The notes beneath the pieces were generated by a model that was not told the origin of the DNA, did not search any database, and worked only from the letters and a program-made list of their open reading frames with translations. Both the position numbers and the translations under genes were made by a program. From assembly GCA_002454415.1 (NCBI GenBank), contig DKIT01000070.1:35042-60245 (forward strand): 25,204 nucleotides of DNA, read 5' to 3'. Shown here in pieces: positions 7,602-15,130 of this stretch. Source of the stretch: Sphingobacterium sp. UBA6711 (GTDB lineage: Bacteria; Bacteroidota; Bacteroidia; Sphingobacteriales; Sphingobacteriaceae). Within the stretch, counting starts at the first letter, position 1. Every line of letters starts with the position of its first letter.

Positions 7602-9440
7602 ATGGGATACAATAGTTTAGAAGCATGTGTTGCGGATCTTGAAAAACATGGTCATTTGATTCGGATCAAAGAAGAGGTAGATCCTTATTTGGAAATGGCT
7701 GCTATTCATATGCGGGTCTTTGATGTTGAAGGCCCGGCGCTATATTTTGAAAATATAAAGGGCTCGGAATTTCCTGCAGTATCCAATCTATTTGGAACGC
7801 TGGACCGTTCAAAATTTATGTTTCGTGATTCGCTGGAGCACCTAAAAAAATTGGTGGATGTAAAAATGAATCCTGCCGCGGTCCTGAAAAATCCCTTTCA
7901 ATACATTGGTTCATCAATGACGGCTTTAGGGGCTTTACCTTGGAAAAGGAAGTCTGGAGCACCTATCCTCTATGGTAAGACTGCGATCAGTAAGTTACCA
8001 CAAATTGTCAATTGGCCCATGGATGGTGGTGCTTTTGTGACTATGCCGCAGGTTTATACGGAGGATATCACAAAACCTGGTATTATGCAGGCCAATTTGG
8101 GGATGTACCGTATTCAACTTTCGGGTAATGATTATCTAAAAGATCAAGAGATTGGTTTGCATTACCAGCTCCACCGTGGTATTGGAATTCATCAGACAAA
8201 AGCAAATGAACTTGGCAAGCCCTTAAAGGTAAGTATTTTTGTAGGAGGTCCCCCGGCTCATCCTTTATCTGCAGTAATGCCATTGCCAGAGGGGCTTTCA
8301 GAAATGATATTTGCAGGGGCACTTGGAAATCGAAGATTTCGGTATTTTTACGATAATGAAGGTTTTTGTATTTCTGCGGATGCTGATTTTGTGATTACTG
8401 GAACAGTATATCCCAATGAGAACAAGCCTGAAGGGCCTTTTGGCGATCATATTGGCTACTATAGCTTGACGCATCCGTTTCCGTTGATGAAAGTACATAA
8501 TGTATATCATAAAAAGAATCCCATCTGGTCTTTTACGGTTGTTGGGCGTCCGCCGCAAGAAGATACTAGTTTTGGTGCATTGATCCATGAAATTACAGGA
8601 GCAGCTATGCCGAAAGAAATTTCTGGGCTACAGGCTGTCAATGCAGTGGATGCGGCAGGAGTACATCCCTTGTTGTTCGCGATCGGTTCGGAACGTTATA
8701 CGCCTTATCAGCAGGTAGACCGACCACAGGAAATCCTGACGATAGCGAATCAGATTTTGGGTAAAAATCAATTAAGCTTAGCTAAATATCTATTTATTTC
8801 TGCCCGTGAGGATAATCCGAAACTTGATATCTACGATATACCCGCATTTTTTGGGCATATATTGGAACGTATAGATCCCACGCGCGATATTCATTTTCAT
8901 ACAAAGACGACAATTGATACATTGGACTATTCAGGCGATGGACTGAATGCCGGTTCGAAGGTCGTGTTCGCCGCGGCTGGAACAAAGAAACGAACGCTGG
9001 GGACGGCCTTACCTGTAAACTTTGATTTACCACGGCCTTTTAATCGAGCTAAATTTGTACTTCCGGGGGTTATTGCTATCGATGGACAATCTTTTTCTTC
9101 TTATGAGCAGGAGCCGCAGATTATTGAAGAGTGGTGCCGTGTTGCTACAGACTTAGCCTGGGAGGGATTCCCGCTGATTGTTCTTTGTGATGACGCTGGC
9201 TTTACTGCTGCTAATGTCAATAATTTCGTATGGACAACCTTCACAAGAAGTAACCCTGCTTTTGATATGTATGGAATAGAAAGTTTTACATCTTTTAAGC
9301 ATTGGGGCTGTAAGGGACCCATCCTTATTGATGCACGGACTAAGCCTCATCATGCGCCGGCATTAATCAAAGATGAAGCTGTCGAAAGACGAGTGGATCA
9401 ATTGGGTGCAAAAGGTGCATCGCTTCACGGCATAATTTGA
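7602..9440 (+). CDS. UbiD-family prenyl-FMN-dependent decarboxylase
   Basis: Member of the UbiD family of reversible decarboxylases, which use prenylated FMN made by UbiX. The 612 residues are longer than E. coli UbiD (~497) but normal for Bacteroidota homologues. The metal/cofactor and catalytic signature is complete by eye: N165 and R170 in QANLGMYR, H191 in the LHYQLHRGIG segment, E234 in GLSEMIFAGAL, and E277/D282 in PEGPFGDHIGYY, matching the Glu-Arg-Glu/Asp catalytic network. The N-terminal domain (about 1-110) includes GPALYFENIKGSEFPAVSN; the C-terminal dimerisation part includes WTTFTRSNPAFDMYG. The substrate is unknown. Sphingobacteria normally make menaquinone, so a ubiquinone role is doubtful; an aromatic-acid or menaquinone-related decarboxylation is possible. 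No ubiX is adjacent. A HopJ-family gene follows after 59 bp. Confidence 0.88.
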   Translation: MGYNSLEACVADLEKHGHLIRIKEEVDPYLEMAAIHMRVFDVEGPALYFENIKGSEFPAVSNLFGTLDRSKFMFRDSLEHLKKLVDVKMNPAAVLKNPFQYIGSSMTALGALPWKRKSGAPILYGKTAISKLPQIVNWPMDGGAFVTMPQVYTEDITKPGIMQANLGMYRIQLSGNDYLKDQEIGLHYQLHRGIGIHQTKANELGKPLKVSIFVGGPPAHPLSAVMPLPEGLSEMIFAGALGNRRFRYFYDNEGFCISADADFVITGTVYPNENKPEGPFGDHIGYYSLTHPFPLMKVHNVYHKKNPIWSFTVVGRPPQEDTSFGALIHEITGAAMPKEISGLQAVNAVDAAGVHPLLFAIGSERYTPYQQVDRPQEILTIANQILGKNQLSLAKYLFISAREDNPKLDIYDIPAFFGHILERIDPTRDIHFHTKTTIDTLDYSGDGLNAGSKVVFAAAGTKKRTLGTALPVNFDLPRPFNRAKFVLPGVIAIDGQSFSSYEQEPQIIEEWCRVATDLAWEGFPLIVLCDDAGFTAANVNNFVWTTFTRSNPAFDMYGIESFTSFKHWGCKGPILIDARTKPHHAPALIKDEAVERRVDQLGAKGASLHGII

Positions 9441-9499
9441 CGAAGCGGATTCTTGGGAGATGGGATGGATTATAAAAAATACTTACAATTATTATACTC

Positions 9500-9835
9500 A
9501 TGACAACAAAAGAACTATTAGAAAAATCTAAGGGGCACCACTTGAACTTTCAGGAGGTGCTAGATCATATTTCCGAAAACTACACTTATAGTCCTACTGC
9601 ATTTCAGAATGGGAATTTGAAAAATTCAAAGGAAGAGAATCAAGGAAGTGCCAAGGTTTTCTTTTTTGCTAAGCTGAATAACCTTTCTGCGGAAGATACG
9701 TTAGGTCTATTTGCAGAACACTATCAAAATGTATTGGATAATCCTGCTGGTGAGGGCCACCAAAATATTCGTCAATTCCTGGCAAATAATTGGGGCGGAA
9801 TCTCTTTTGAGCAGGATGTGTTGAAACAGAAATAA
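9500..9835 (+). CDS. HopJ-family small protein (PF08888-like)
   Basis: 111-residue soluble protein recognised by the HopJ-type pattern: FQEVLDHISENYTYSPTAFQNG, followed by N-x-G-SAKVFFFAKLNNLS and LFAEHYQNVLDNPAGEGHQNIRQF. The family was named after a Pseudomonas type III effector, but it is widespread in free-living Gammaproteobacteria and Bacteroidota without type III secretion, so a housekeeping function is more likely; that function is unknown. There is no signal peptide. It lies 59 bp downstream of the ubiD-family gene on the same strand with no terminator between, so the two are probably co-transcribed. Confidence 0.85.
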   Translation: MTTKELLEKSKGHHLNFQEVLDHISENYTYSPTAFQNGNLKNSKEENQGSAKVFFFAKLNNLSAEDTLGLFAEHYQNVLDNPAGEGHQNIRQFLANNWGGISFEQDVLKQK

Positions 9836-9919
9836 AACCTTAACATCGGTTAGTTTCCCGGATTCATCTGAGTAATCAAGCTTGAACCAGAATTCGCTAG
9901 ACGAGGTTACATGTAGCTT

Positions 9920-9955
9920 AAATAGGGGCAGTGTAAAAGTATACTGCCCCTATTT
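9920..9955. terminator. Bidirectional terminator between HopJ and VOC genes
   Basis: Arms 9920-9935 and 9940-9955 pair over 16 positions, with one G/T wobble and a 4-nt loop (AAAG). The GGGGCAG core is flanked by AAATA on the left and TATTT on the right. It serves the HopJ transcript (+) and the VOC-protein transcript (-), which converge here. Confidence 0.85.
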
Positions 9956-9974
9956 GTTGCTCAATTGACATCTA

Positions 9975-10436
9975 TTATGCATTGCTTTCGCAGTCTACAT
10001 CTTTATTCCCTCCGAAATAGATCATCCAGCTAATACCGAATTTGTCCTGAAATGAACTATATAACTCTGCGAAAAATGTTTCGCCAAGAGGCATTTCAAC
10101 GGCTTGCGCCTCATTGCTTAGAGCTTCATGCAACGTTTTTGCTTCAGTTGCATCATCACACATAAGCATCACGTAAGTGTTATTTCCCTGTATATATTGT
10201 TGACCAAATGCGGGAATGACATCAGCCCCCATCAACATACTGTCTCCGTTGATCGAGATTGCGGTATGACAGATTTTATTTTTTGCTTCGTCTGGGATGG
10301 GGGGCATCTGTGGATCCGCAGGGATGTCGCCATAACGCATGTAACCAGGGTTTTTTGTATGAAAGACTTTTTCGTAGAAAGTGAAAGCCTCTTCGCAATT
10401 CCCATTGAAATTTAAGTACGCATGTAATTTTGCCAT
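9975..10436 (-). CDS. VOC-superfamily PhnB-like protein
   Basis: 153-residue protein of the vicinal-oxygen-chelate superfamily, PhnB/3-demethylubiquinone-methyltransferase-like branch (PF06983 type). Diagnostic features are the N-terminal AYLNFNGNCEEAFTFYEKVF, the middle AISINGDSMLMGAD, and the C-terminal GETFFAELYSSFQDKFGISWMIYF. These proteins are often annotated as glyoxalase/bleomycin-resistance-like, but no activity can be inferred from sequence alone. It is soluble, with no signal peptide. It lies 162 bp downstream of a Crp/Fnr-family regulator on the same strand, with a perfect palindrome between them that could be a terminator or operator. Confidence 0.88.
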   Translation of the reverse strand: MAKLHAYLNFNGNCEEAFTFYEKVFHTKNPGYMRYGDIPADPQMPPIPDEAKNKICHTAISINGDSMLMGADVIPAFGQQYIQGNNTYVMLMCDDATEAKTLHEALSNEAQAVEMPLGETFFAELYSSFQDKFGISWMIYFGGNKDVDCESNA

Positions 10437-10547
10437 GATTTCTAATTTTTGAATATATTGATTATTTCTTTTTTGGTGTATTCTCCTCCTTTCATCTTGT
10501 TATGGTCGAGAAAGCTTATGGTAAAATTAGGACGAAGTTTTAATAAT

Positions 10548-10569
10548 AATCTTGCCTTAAGGCAAGATT
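10548..10569. repeat. 22-bp perfect palindrome between the Crp-family gene and the VOC gene
   Basis: Bases 10548-10569 read identically on both strands: AATCTTGCC, then TTAA, then GGCAAGATT. It lies 29 bp beyond the stop of the Crp/Fnr-family gene and about 110 bp upstream of the VOC gene start, both on the minus strand. Minus-strand RNA beyond it reads AUUAUUAAAA, only a weak U-tract. It may be a weak terminator for the regulator gene, or an operator. Confidence 0.6.
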
Positions 10570-10598
10570 TGAAAATATACTTCAGGAGGTATGTATAC

Positions 10599-11174
10599 CT
10601 AATTCCCATGGACAATTTCTTTGCGAATGCGACTTAACGATGTGTCTGTGATCCCTAAATAGGATGCGATATGTTTTAAGGGAGCTTGCTGGATAAGTAT
10701 TGGTTTTTCTTTAATTAAACGAAGATATCGGGTTGTCGCTGGTTCCGTTATCATGGCAATAGCTCTATTTTTATTGTGGACCAGCTCTTGGGCCATCCAA
10801 GAACGTCCCCATTCCCTAAACTCCGGTATTTGATGGAAAAGCTCTTGAAAATCATCAAAATTTATTTTCCACAAGCGCGTTTCGCTAAGTGTTTGTATAT
10901 TTTCAACCGTTGGACTCCGTTGGAAAAATGACGCTACTTCGATAACGACATCATTATCGCAACAAAAGCCGATTGTGACTTCATTTCCTTCATAATCATG
11001 AAGGAAGGATCTGGTGAGACCGTATTCAATCAGATAGTAAGCATTTGAGATCTGACCTTTTGTGAGTATGAAATCACCTTTCTTGACCGTCATGACCTCG
11101 TGTTTTTCCTTAATGGCATTCAATTCTTCTGTACTTAGCGCGAGTTCGCTGTAGAAGGTTTTAATTAGATCCAT
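10599..11174 (-). CDS. Crp/Fnr-family transcriptional regulator
   Basis: 191-residue regulator with an N-terminal cyclic-nucleotide-binding beta-roll (about 15-115; GDFILTKGQISNAYYLIEYG) and a C-terminal winged helix-turn-helix (about 145-188; PLKHIASYLGITDTSLSRIRKE). The TRYLRLIKEKP linker before the HTH is typical of the many Crp/Fnr-like regulators in Bacteroidota. The canonical GELALL-type cAMP-binding cassette is not obvious and there are no Fnr-type N-terminal cysteines, so the ligand is unknown. It is transcribed divergently from asnB across a very AT-rich 236-bp region, and the VOC gene follows on its strand. It could regulate either neighbour or itself; this is inference. Confidence 0.9.
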   Translation of the reverse strand: MDLIKTFYSELALSTEELNAIKEKHEVMTVKKGDFILTKGQISNAYYLIEYGLTRSFLHDYEGNEVTIGFCCDNDVVIEVASFFQRSPTVENIQTLSETRLWKINFDDFQELFHQIPEFREWGRSWMAQELVHNKNRAIAMITEPATTRYLRLIKEKPILIQQAPLKHIASYLGITDTSLSRIRKEIVHGN

Positions 11175-11410
11175 GTTCTTGGTTATTTGATTACGATGTC
11201 AATTTAACGATAAATCTTAAAATGATCCATTAATCTATTGTGTGATTATTGTAAACAAATAAGTCTTTTATTGTTAATATTACTTGTTTTGAATATTATT
11301 TTTAATAAAAACACAATAAAAATAAAAAATTATTATGAATTTACTTTTTAATTGTTTTACTTTGTGTCAATAACATAATGTAAAAACGAAATATTTAAAA
11401 TTTTCATAAT

Positions 11411-13099
11411 ATGTGTGGAATTATTGGCGCTTTTGAATTAAAGCAACCTGCAAGCTCATTGAGATCTCAAGTATTGGAAATGTCAAAACGTATTCGTCAC
11501 CGCGGGCCAGATTGGTCAGGTATATTTACCGGTGAAAAAGCTTTATTGGCCCATGAGAGATTAGCTATCGTCGATCCAAAATCAGGAAGTCAACCATTGT
11601 ATAGTCCTGATGGTAAAGTTGTTTTAGCGGTTAATGGCGAAATCTATAACCACCATGAATTAAGAAATAGCCTTCCCGACTATGAGTTTTCGACACAAAG
11701 TGACTCTGAAGTTGTTTTAGCTTTATATTTAGCCAAAGGTCCTTCATTTGTTGATGAGTTGAACGGTATTTTTGGTTTTGCATTATATGATTCACGTGAT
11801 GACTCCTTTTTTGTTGCCCGTGCCCATATGGGTATAATTCCCTTGTATTATGGAAAAGATACAGAGGGACAGTTATTTGTTGCATCTGAGTTGAAATCCC
11901 TTGAGGGCTTCTGTGCGACAATAGAACAATTTCCTCCGGGACATTATCTATATAGCAAAACTGGTACTGAGCCGCAGCGTTGGTATCAACGTGATTGGGA
12001 GAGCTATGAAGCAGTAAAAGATAATGAGACTGATATCGCTGTTTTGCGTCAAGGTCTGGAAGATGCTGTACACCGCCAGCTAATGTCGGATGTGCCTTAT
12101 GGTGTGCTGTTGTCGGGTGGACTGGATTCATCTGTGATTGCGGCTGTTACTAAAAAATTTGCTTCCAGAAGAATCGAAAGTGATGATCAAGAAGAGGCCT
12201 GGTATCCACAGCTGCATTCTTTTGCGGTAGGGTTAAAGGGGGCTCCTGATCTGATCGCCGCGCAAAAGGCTGCGGATCATATCGGAACGATCCATCATGA
12301 GATAAATTTCACGATCCAAGAGGGATTGGATGCTATTCGCGATGTAATCTATCACCTCGAAACTTATGATGTGACAACCGTAAGAGCTTCGACACCCATG
12401 TATTTATTGGCACGTGTGATTAAGTCTATGGGCATTAAAATGGTTTTATCGGGTGAGGGTTCAGATGAGCTTTTCGGAGGCTATTTATATTTTCATAAGG
12501 CGCCCAATGCACAGGAATTTCATGAAGAAACCGTACGTAAGCTGAAAAAGTTGTATTTGTATGACTGTCTGCGTGCAAATAAATCGCTCGCGGCTTGGGG
12601 AGTCGAAGGTCGTGTGCCTTTCTTGGATAAAGAATTCATGGATATCGCCATGAGCATCAACCCATCGGATAAGATGATTCGTGAGGGAAGAATGGAAAAA
12701 TGGGTCGTCCGTAAGGCATTTGAAGATTATCTTCCGGAAAGCATTGCCTGGCGCCAAAAAGAGCAGTTTTCAGATGGTGTAGGTTACAGCTGGATCGATA
12801 CGTTGAAAGAACAAGCCGAGATCAAGGTTTCCGATGAGGAGTTTGCTGCTGCAGCGACAAAGTTCCCGATCAACACACCAAAAAATAAAGAAGAATTTTT
12901 ATATAGAACTATTTTTGAGTCACATTTTCCATCGACAGCGGCAGCGCAGACCGTTCCTTCGGTCAAGTCTGTGGCTTGCAGTACGCCCGAAGCGTTGGCT
13001 TGGGATGCTTCCTTTCAAAATCTGAATGATCCCTCTGGAAGAGCTGTGGCGTCAGTGCATCAAGAGAGCTATGAAAAGTCAAAAGTAGAAGCCGTGTAA
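11411..13099 (+). CDS. asnB: Asparagine synthetase B, glutamine-hydrolysing
   Basis: Converts aspartate, ATP and glutamine to asparagine. The 562 residues begin MCGIIGAFE, where C2 is the N-terminal nucleophile of the class II glutaminase domain (about 1-190; RHRGPDWSG, VNGEIYNH, QSDSEVVL). The synthetase domain (about 210-510) carries the ATP-pyrophosphatase loop SGGLDSS (235-241), SGEGSDELFGGYLYF and WGVEGRVPFLD. Length matches E. coli AsnB (554). One oddity is A138: the segment reads VARAHMGIIPLYYG where AsnB homologues usually have ARDH. The start is fixed by C2. A strong terminator follows. The gene is divergent from a Crp/Fnr-family regulator. Confidence 0.96.
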   Translation: MCGIIGAFELKQPASSLRSQVLEMSKRIRHRGPDWSGIFTGEKALLAHERLAIVDPKSGSQPLYSPDGKVVLAVNGEIYNHHELRNSLPDYEFSTQSDSEVVLALYLAKGPSFVDELNGIFGFALYDSRDDSFFVARAHMGIIPLYYGKDTEGQLFVASELKSLEGFCATIEQFPPGHYLYSKTGTEPQRWYQRDWESYEAVKDNETDIAVLRQGLEDAVHRQLMSDVPYGVLLSGGLDSSVIAAVTKKFASRRIESDDQEEAWYPQLHSFAVGLKGAPDLIAAQKAADHIGTIHHEINFTIQEGLDAIRDVIYHLETYDVTTVRASTPMYLLARVIKSMGIKMVLSGEGSDELFGGYLYFHKAPNAQEFHEETVRKLKKLYLYDCLRANKSLAAWGVEGRVPFLDKEFMDIAMSINPSDKMIREGRMEKWVVRKAFEDYLPESIAWRQKEQFSDGVGYSWIDTLKEQAEIKVSDEEFAAAATKFPINTPKNKEEFLYRTIFESHFPSTAAAQTVPSVKSVACSTPEALAWDASFQNLNDPSGRAVASVHQESYEKSKVEAV

Positions 13100-13128
13100 C
13101 TAATCAACCATTCATATTCATATTTAGT

Positions 13129-13159
13129 AAAGCCTAGGGAGATTTCCTTAGGCTTTTTT
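13129..13159 (+). terminator. Intrinsic terminator after asnB
   Basis: Arms 13129-13140 and 13145-13156 form a 12-bp stem (one G/T wobble) with a 4-nt loop, and a T-run extends to 13159. It lies 30 bp past the asnB stop. Confidence 0.88.
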
Positions 13160-13425
13160 GCTTTGTTTACCATCGGAATAGACCAAGGAATGTATGTTTT
13201 TGGATTATCTTTAGTAATTTCGAAAAAACCGATCCAATGGTATTCATAAATCCAGAATTAACTCCATTTCGAGAAAAAATTAATTGCCGCTAATGGCGGT
13301 AACCGAATGGTTGGGCAATGCTTACTTGTTTCTGGGGGCTTAGTCCATTTATTTTAGTAGAGTTTTATGTGAGTAGGGTGGATGCCGAGTGGGTGGAATA
13401 ATTAATCAACAAAAAAATAAAACAG
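13160..13425. other. Intergenic region upstream of the M28 peptidase gene
   Basis: Together with the asnB terminator, 13100-13425 is a 326-bp stretch without a gene. Past the terminator there is only a weak GCCGC/GCGGT stem around 13288-13301. No clear TAnnTTTG element, ORF with a ribosome-binding site, or RNA gene was seen. It presumably holds the promoter of the peptidase gene. Confidence 0.4.
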
Positions 13426-14994
13426 ATGAGAATAAGAATGACAAAACAAAGAGGTGTTAAATCGTTTGGCTTAGCCTTGCTGTTGTTGAGTACTCCTGCA
13501 GTTTTTGCGCAACATTCAGATCAACTGGTATCTGCCATAGTTCAGGAAGCGAATGCAAATTCGCAATTGGAGCAATATGCATTTGAGCTGGTCGATGTTA
13601 TTGGTCCCCGCTTAGTGGGTAGCCCTCAAATGCAACAGGCACATGAGTGGGTTGTTAAGCAATATAAGGCACTGGGCGCTGAAGCACGTAATGAAGCGTA
13701 TGGCGAGTGGCGTTCATGGGAGCGAGGGACTGCTCAGGTGACAATGACCTATCCGAGAATTAAGTCTTTAGAAGGTACACAATTGGCTTTTAGTCCTATG
13801 ACAAAAGAGAAGGGGATAGAGGCAGAGGTGGTGGCGATGCCGCTGTTTGGTTCCCAGGCGGATTTTCAGTCTTGGCTTAAAACGGTAAAAGGAAAAATTG
13901 TGCTCATTGGTATGAATCCAATTTCAGGTCGTTCGGATGCTAATTGGAAGGAGTCTGCTTCTGCTAAAGGTTATGAAAAATATCAATCTTTAAAAAATGA
14001 TCAGCTAAAAAAATGGGAAAGCAGTATGTCCTATACGGGAAGTACCCGCCGGACACTGCCTTTGGTCCTGGAACATGCTGGGGCAGTTGGCGTAATTGAT
14101 TCGTATTGGACCGAATTGCCGGGTATCACGCGGATATTTGACGCAAAGTCCAAAAAGATACCGGTATTTAATGTCGGATTGGAAGACTATGGTTTGTTAT
14201 ACCGGATGGCGGAGCATGGGATCAAACCACGGGTGTCCCTGCAGGGAAATTCAAAAGAACTGGGAATATCAAAAACATATAATAGTATCGCGGAGATCAA
14301 AGGCAAGGTGAAACCAAATGAATATGTCGTGCTTTCGGCACATCTGGATTCTTGGGATGGCGCTTCGGGCGCTACGGATAATGCGACTGGTGTAATTACC
14401 ATGATGGAGGCTGTACGTATTTTAAGAAAGGTTTATCCAGAAAATAAAAGAACAATTTTAGTCGGAAATTGGGGAAGTGAAGAACAAGGACTGAATGGTT
14501 CTTCTGCATTTGTCGAAGATCATCCTGAGATTGCTAAAAATATACAGGTGGTATGGAATCAGGATAATGGAACAGGTAGAATCGTTCGGATAGGGGGCAG
14601 CGGCTTTGAAAAATCATACGAATACATTAGCCGCTGGTTGCAATACTTGCCTGAAGATTTTCGTAATGAAATCCAGACCAGCTTTCCGGGTATGCCAGGA
14701 ACAGGCGGGAGTGATCACTCTTCCTTTGTGCAAAAAGGAATTCCAGCCTTTGGGCTCTCTTCCACTTCTTGGGACTACGGTAAGGTGACCTGGCATACCA
14801 ATCGCGATACCTACGACAAAATTGTATTTGATGAGGTCAAGCAGAATGCGATCATCGTTGCGATTTTAACGTATTTAGCTTGTGAAGAGCCAACTTTGGT
14901 TTCGCGCGAAAAAATAATATTGCCGATTGATAAGGAAGGCAAACAGTTGGTTTGGCCGACCAATCTTCAATCAAAAAGAACAAGTGGTAACTGA
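13426..14994 (+). CDS. Exported M28-family metallopeptidase with PA-domain insertion (carboxypeptidase Q-like)
   Basis: 522-residue secreted zinc peptidase. Residues 1-28 are a signal peptide (SFGLALLLLSTPAVFAQ), cleaved after FA. The next region (about 30-120) includes ELVDVIGPRLVGSP, typical of the PGCP/carboxypeptidase Q-like group. A protease-associated domain fills about 120-275. The M28 catalytic domain (about 285-500) shows the two-zinc ligand set by eye: H306 (AHLDSW), D318 (GATDNATG), catalytic/ligand E352-E353 (GSEEQG), D380 (WNQDNGTG) and H457 (WHTNRDTYD). It probably cleaves amino-terminal residues or dipeptides in the periplasm or outside the cell. An alternative start at M5 would change only the signal peptide n-region. 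It converges on the S9 peptidase gene. Confidence 0.92.
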   Translation: MRIRMTKQRGVKSFGLALLLLSTPAVFAQHSDQLVSAIVQEANANSQLEQYAFELVDVIGPRLVGSPQMQQAHEWVVKQYKALGAEARNEAYGEWRSWERGTAQVTMTYPRIKSLEGTQLAFSPMTKEKGIEAEVVAMPLFGSQADFQSWLKTVKGKIVLIGMNPISGRSDANWKESASAKGYEKYQSLKNDQLKKWESSMSYTGSTRRTLPLVLEHAGAVGVIDSYWTELPGITRIFDAKSKKIPVFNVGLEDYGLLYRMAEHGIKPRVSLQGNSKELGISKTYNSIAEIKGKVKPNEYVVLSAHLDSWDGASGATDNATGVITMMEAVRILRKVYPENKRTILVGNWGSEEQGLNGSSAFVEDHPEIAKNIQVVWNQDNGTGRIVRIGGSGFEKSYEYISRWLQYLPEDFRNEIQTSFPGMPGTGGSDHSSFVQKGIPAFGLSSTSWDYGKVTWHTNRDTYDKIVFDEVKQNAIIVAILTYLACEEPTLVSREKIILPIDKEGKQLVWPTNLQSKRTSGN

Positions 14995-15073
14995 TTAAAT
15001 AGTTCTTTCTTCGGATTTAATTGATAATTGGTTGAAACGGCTTTACTCAAGAGAAGGATTGCCCAAATAAATG

Positions 15074-15106
15074 CAAAGGCACCAGTCATAATGAAAGGTG
15101 CCTTTG
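15074..15106. terminator. Bidirectional terminator between M28 and S9 peptidase genes
   Basis: CAAAGGCACC (15074-15083) and GGTGCCTTTG (15097-15106) form a perfect 10-bp stem with a 13-nt loop; TCGTATTTTT follows on the plus strand. The two peptidase genes converge here, so it can serve both. Confidence 0.75.
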
Positions 15107-15130
15107 TCGTATTTTTGACTTTCCTAAGTT

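Noticed and set aside
9500..9835. HopJ-family gene as evidence for a type III secretion effector
   Set aside because: The family is common in bacteria without type III secretion, and no secretion or chaperone genes are nearby.
10485..10490. AGGAGG on the minus strand as a ribosome-binding site for the VOC gene
   Set aside because: It lies 48 nt before the VOC start codon, and no ATG, GTG or TTG at a sensible distance follows it.
10449..10637. 62-codon plus-strand ORF across the palindrome
   Set aside because: It overlaps the end of the Crp-family gene, has no domain and no ribosome-binding site.
11175..11410. Very AT-rich 236-bp region between the Crp-family gene and asnB as an origin or foreign DNA
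   Set aside because: It lies between two ordinary divergent housekeeping-type genes and shows no DnaA-box cluster or repeats; divergent promoters are enough explanation.
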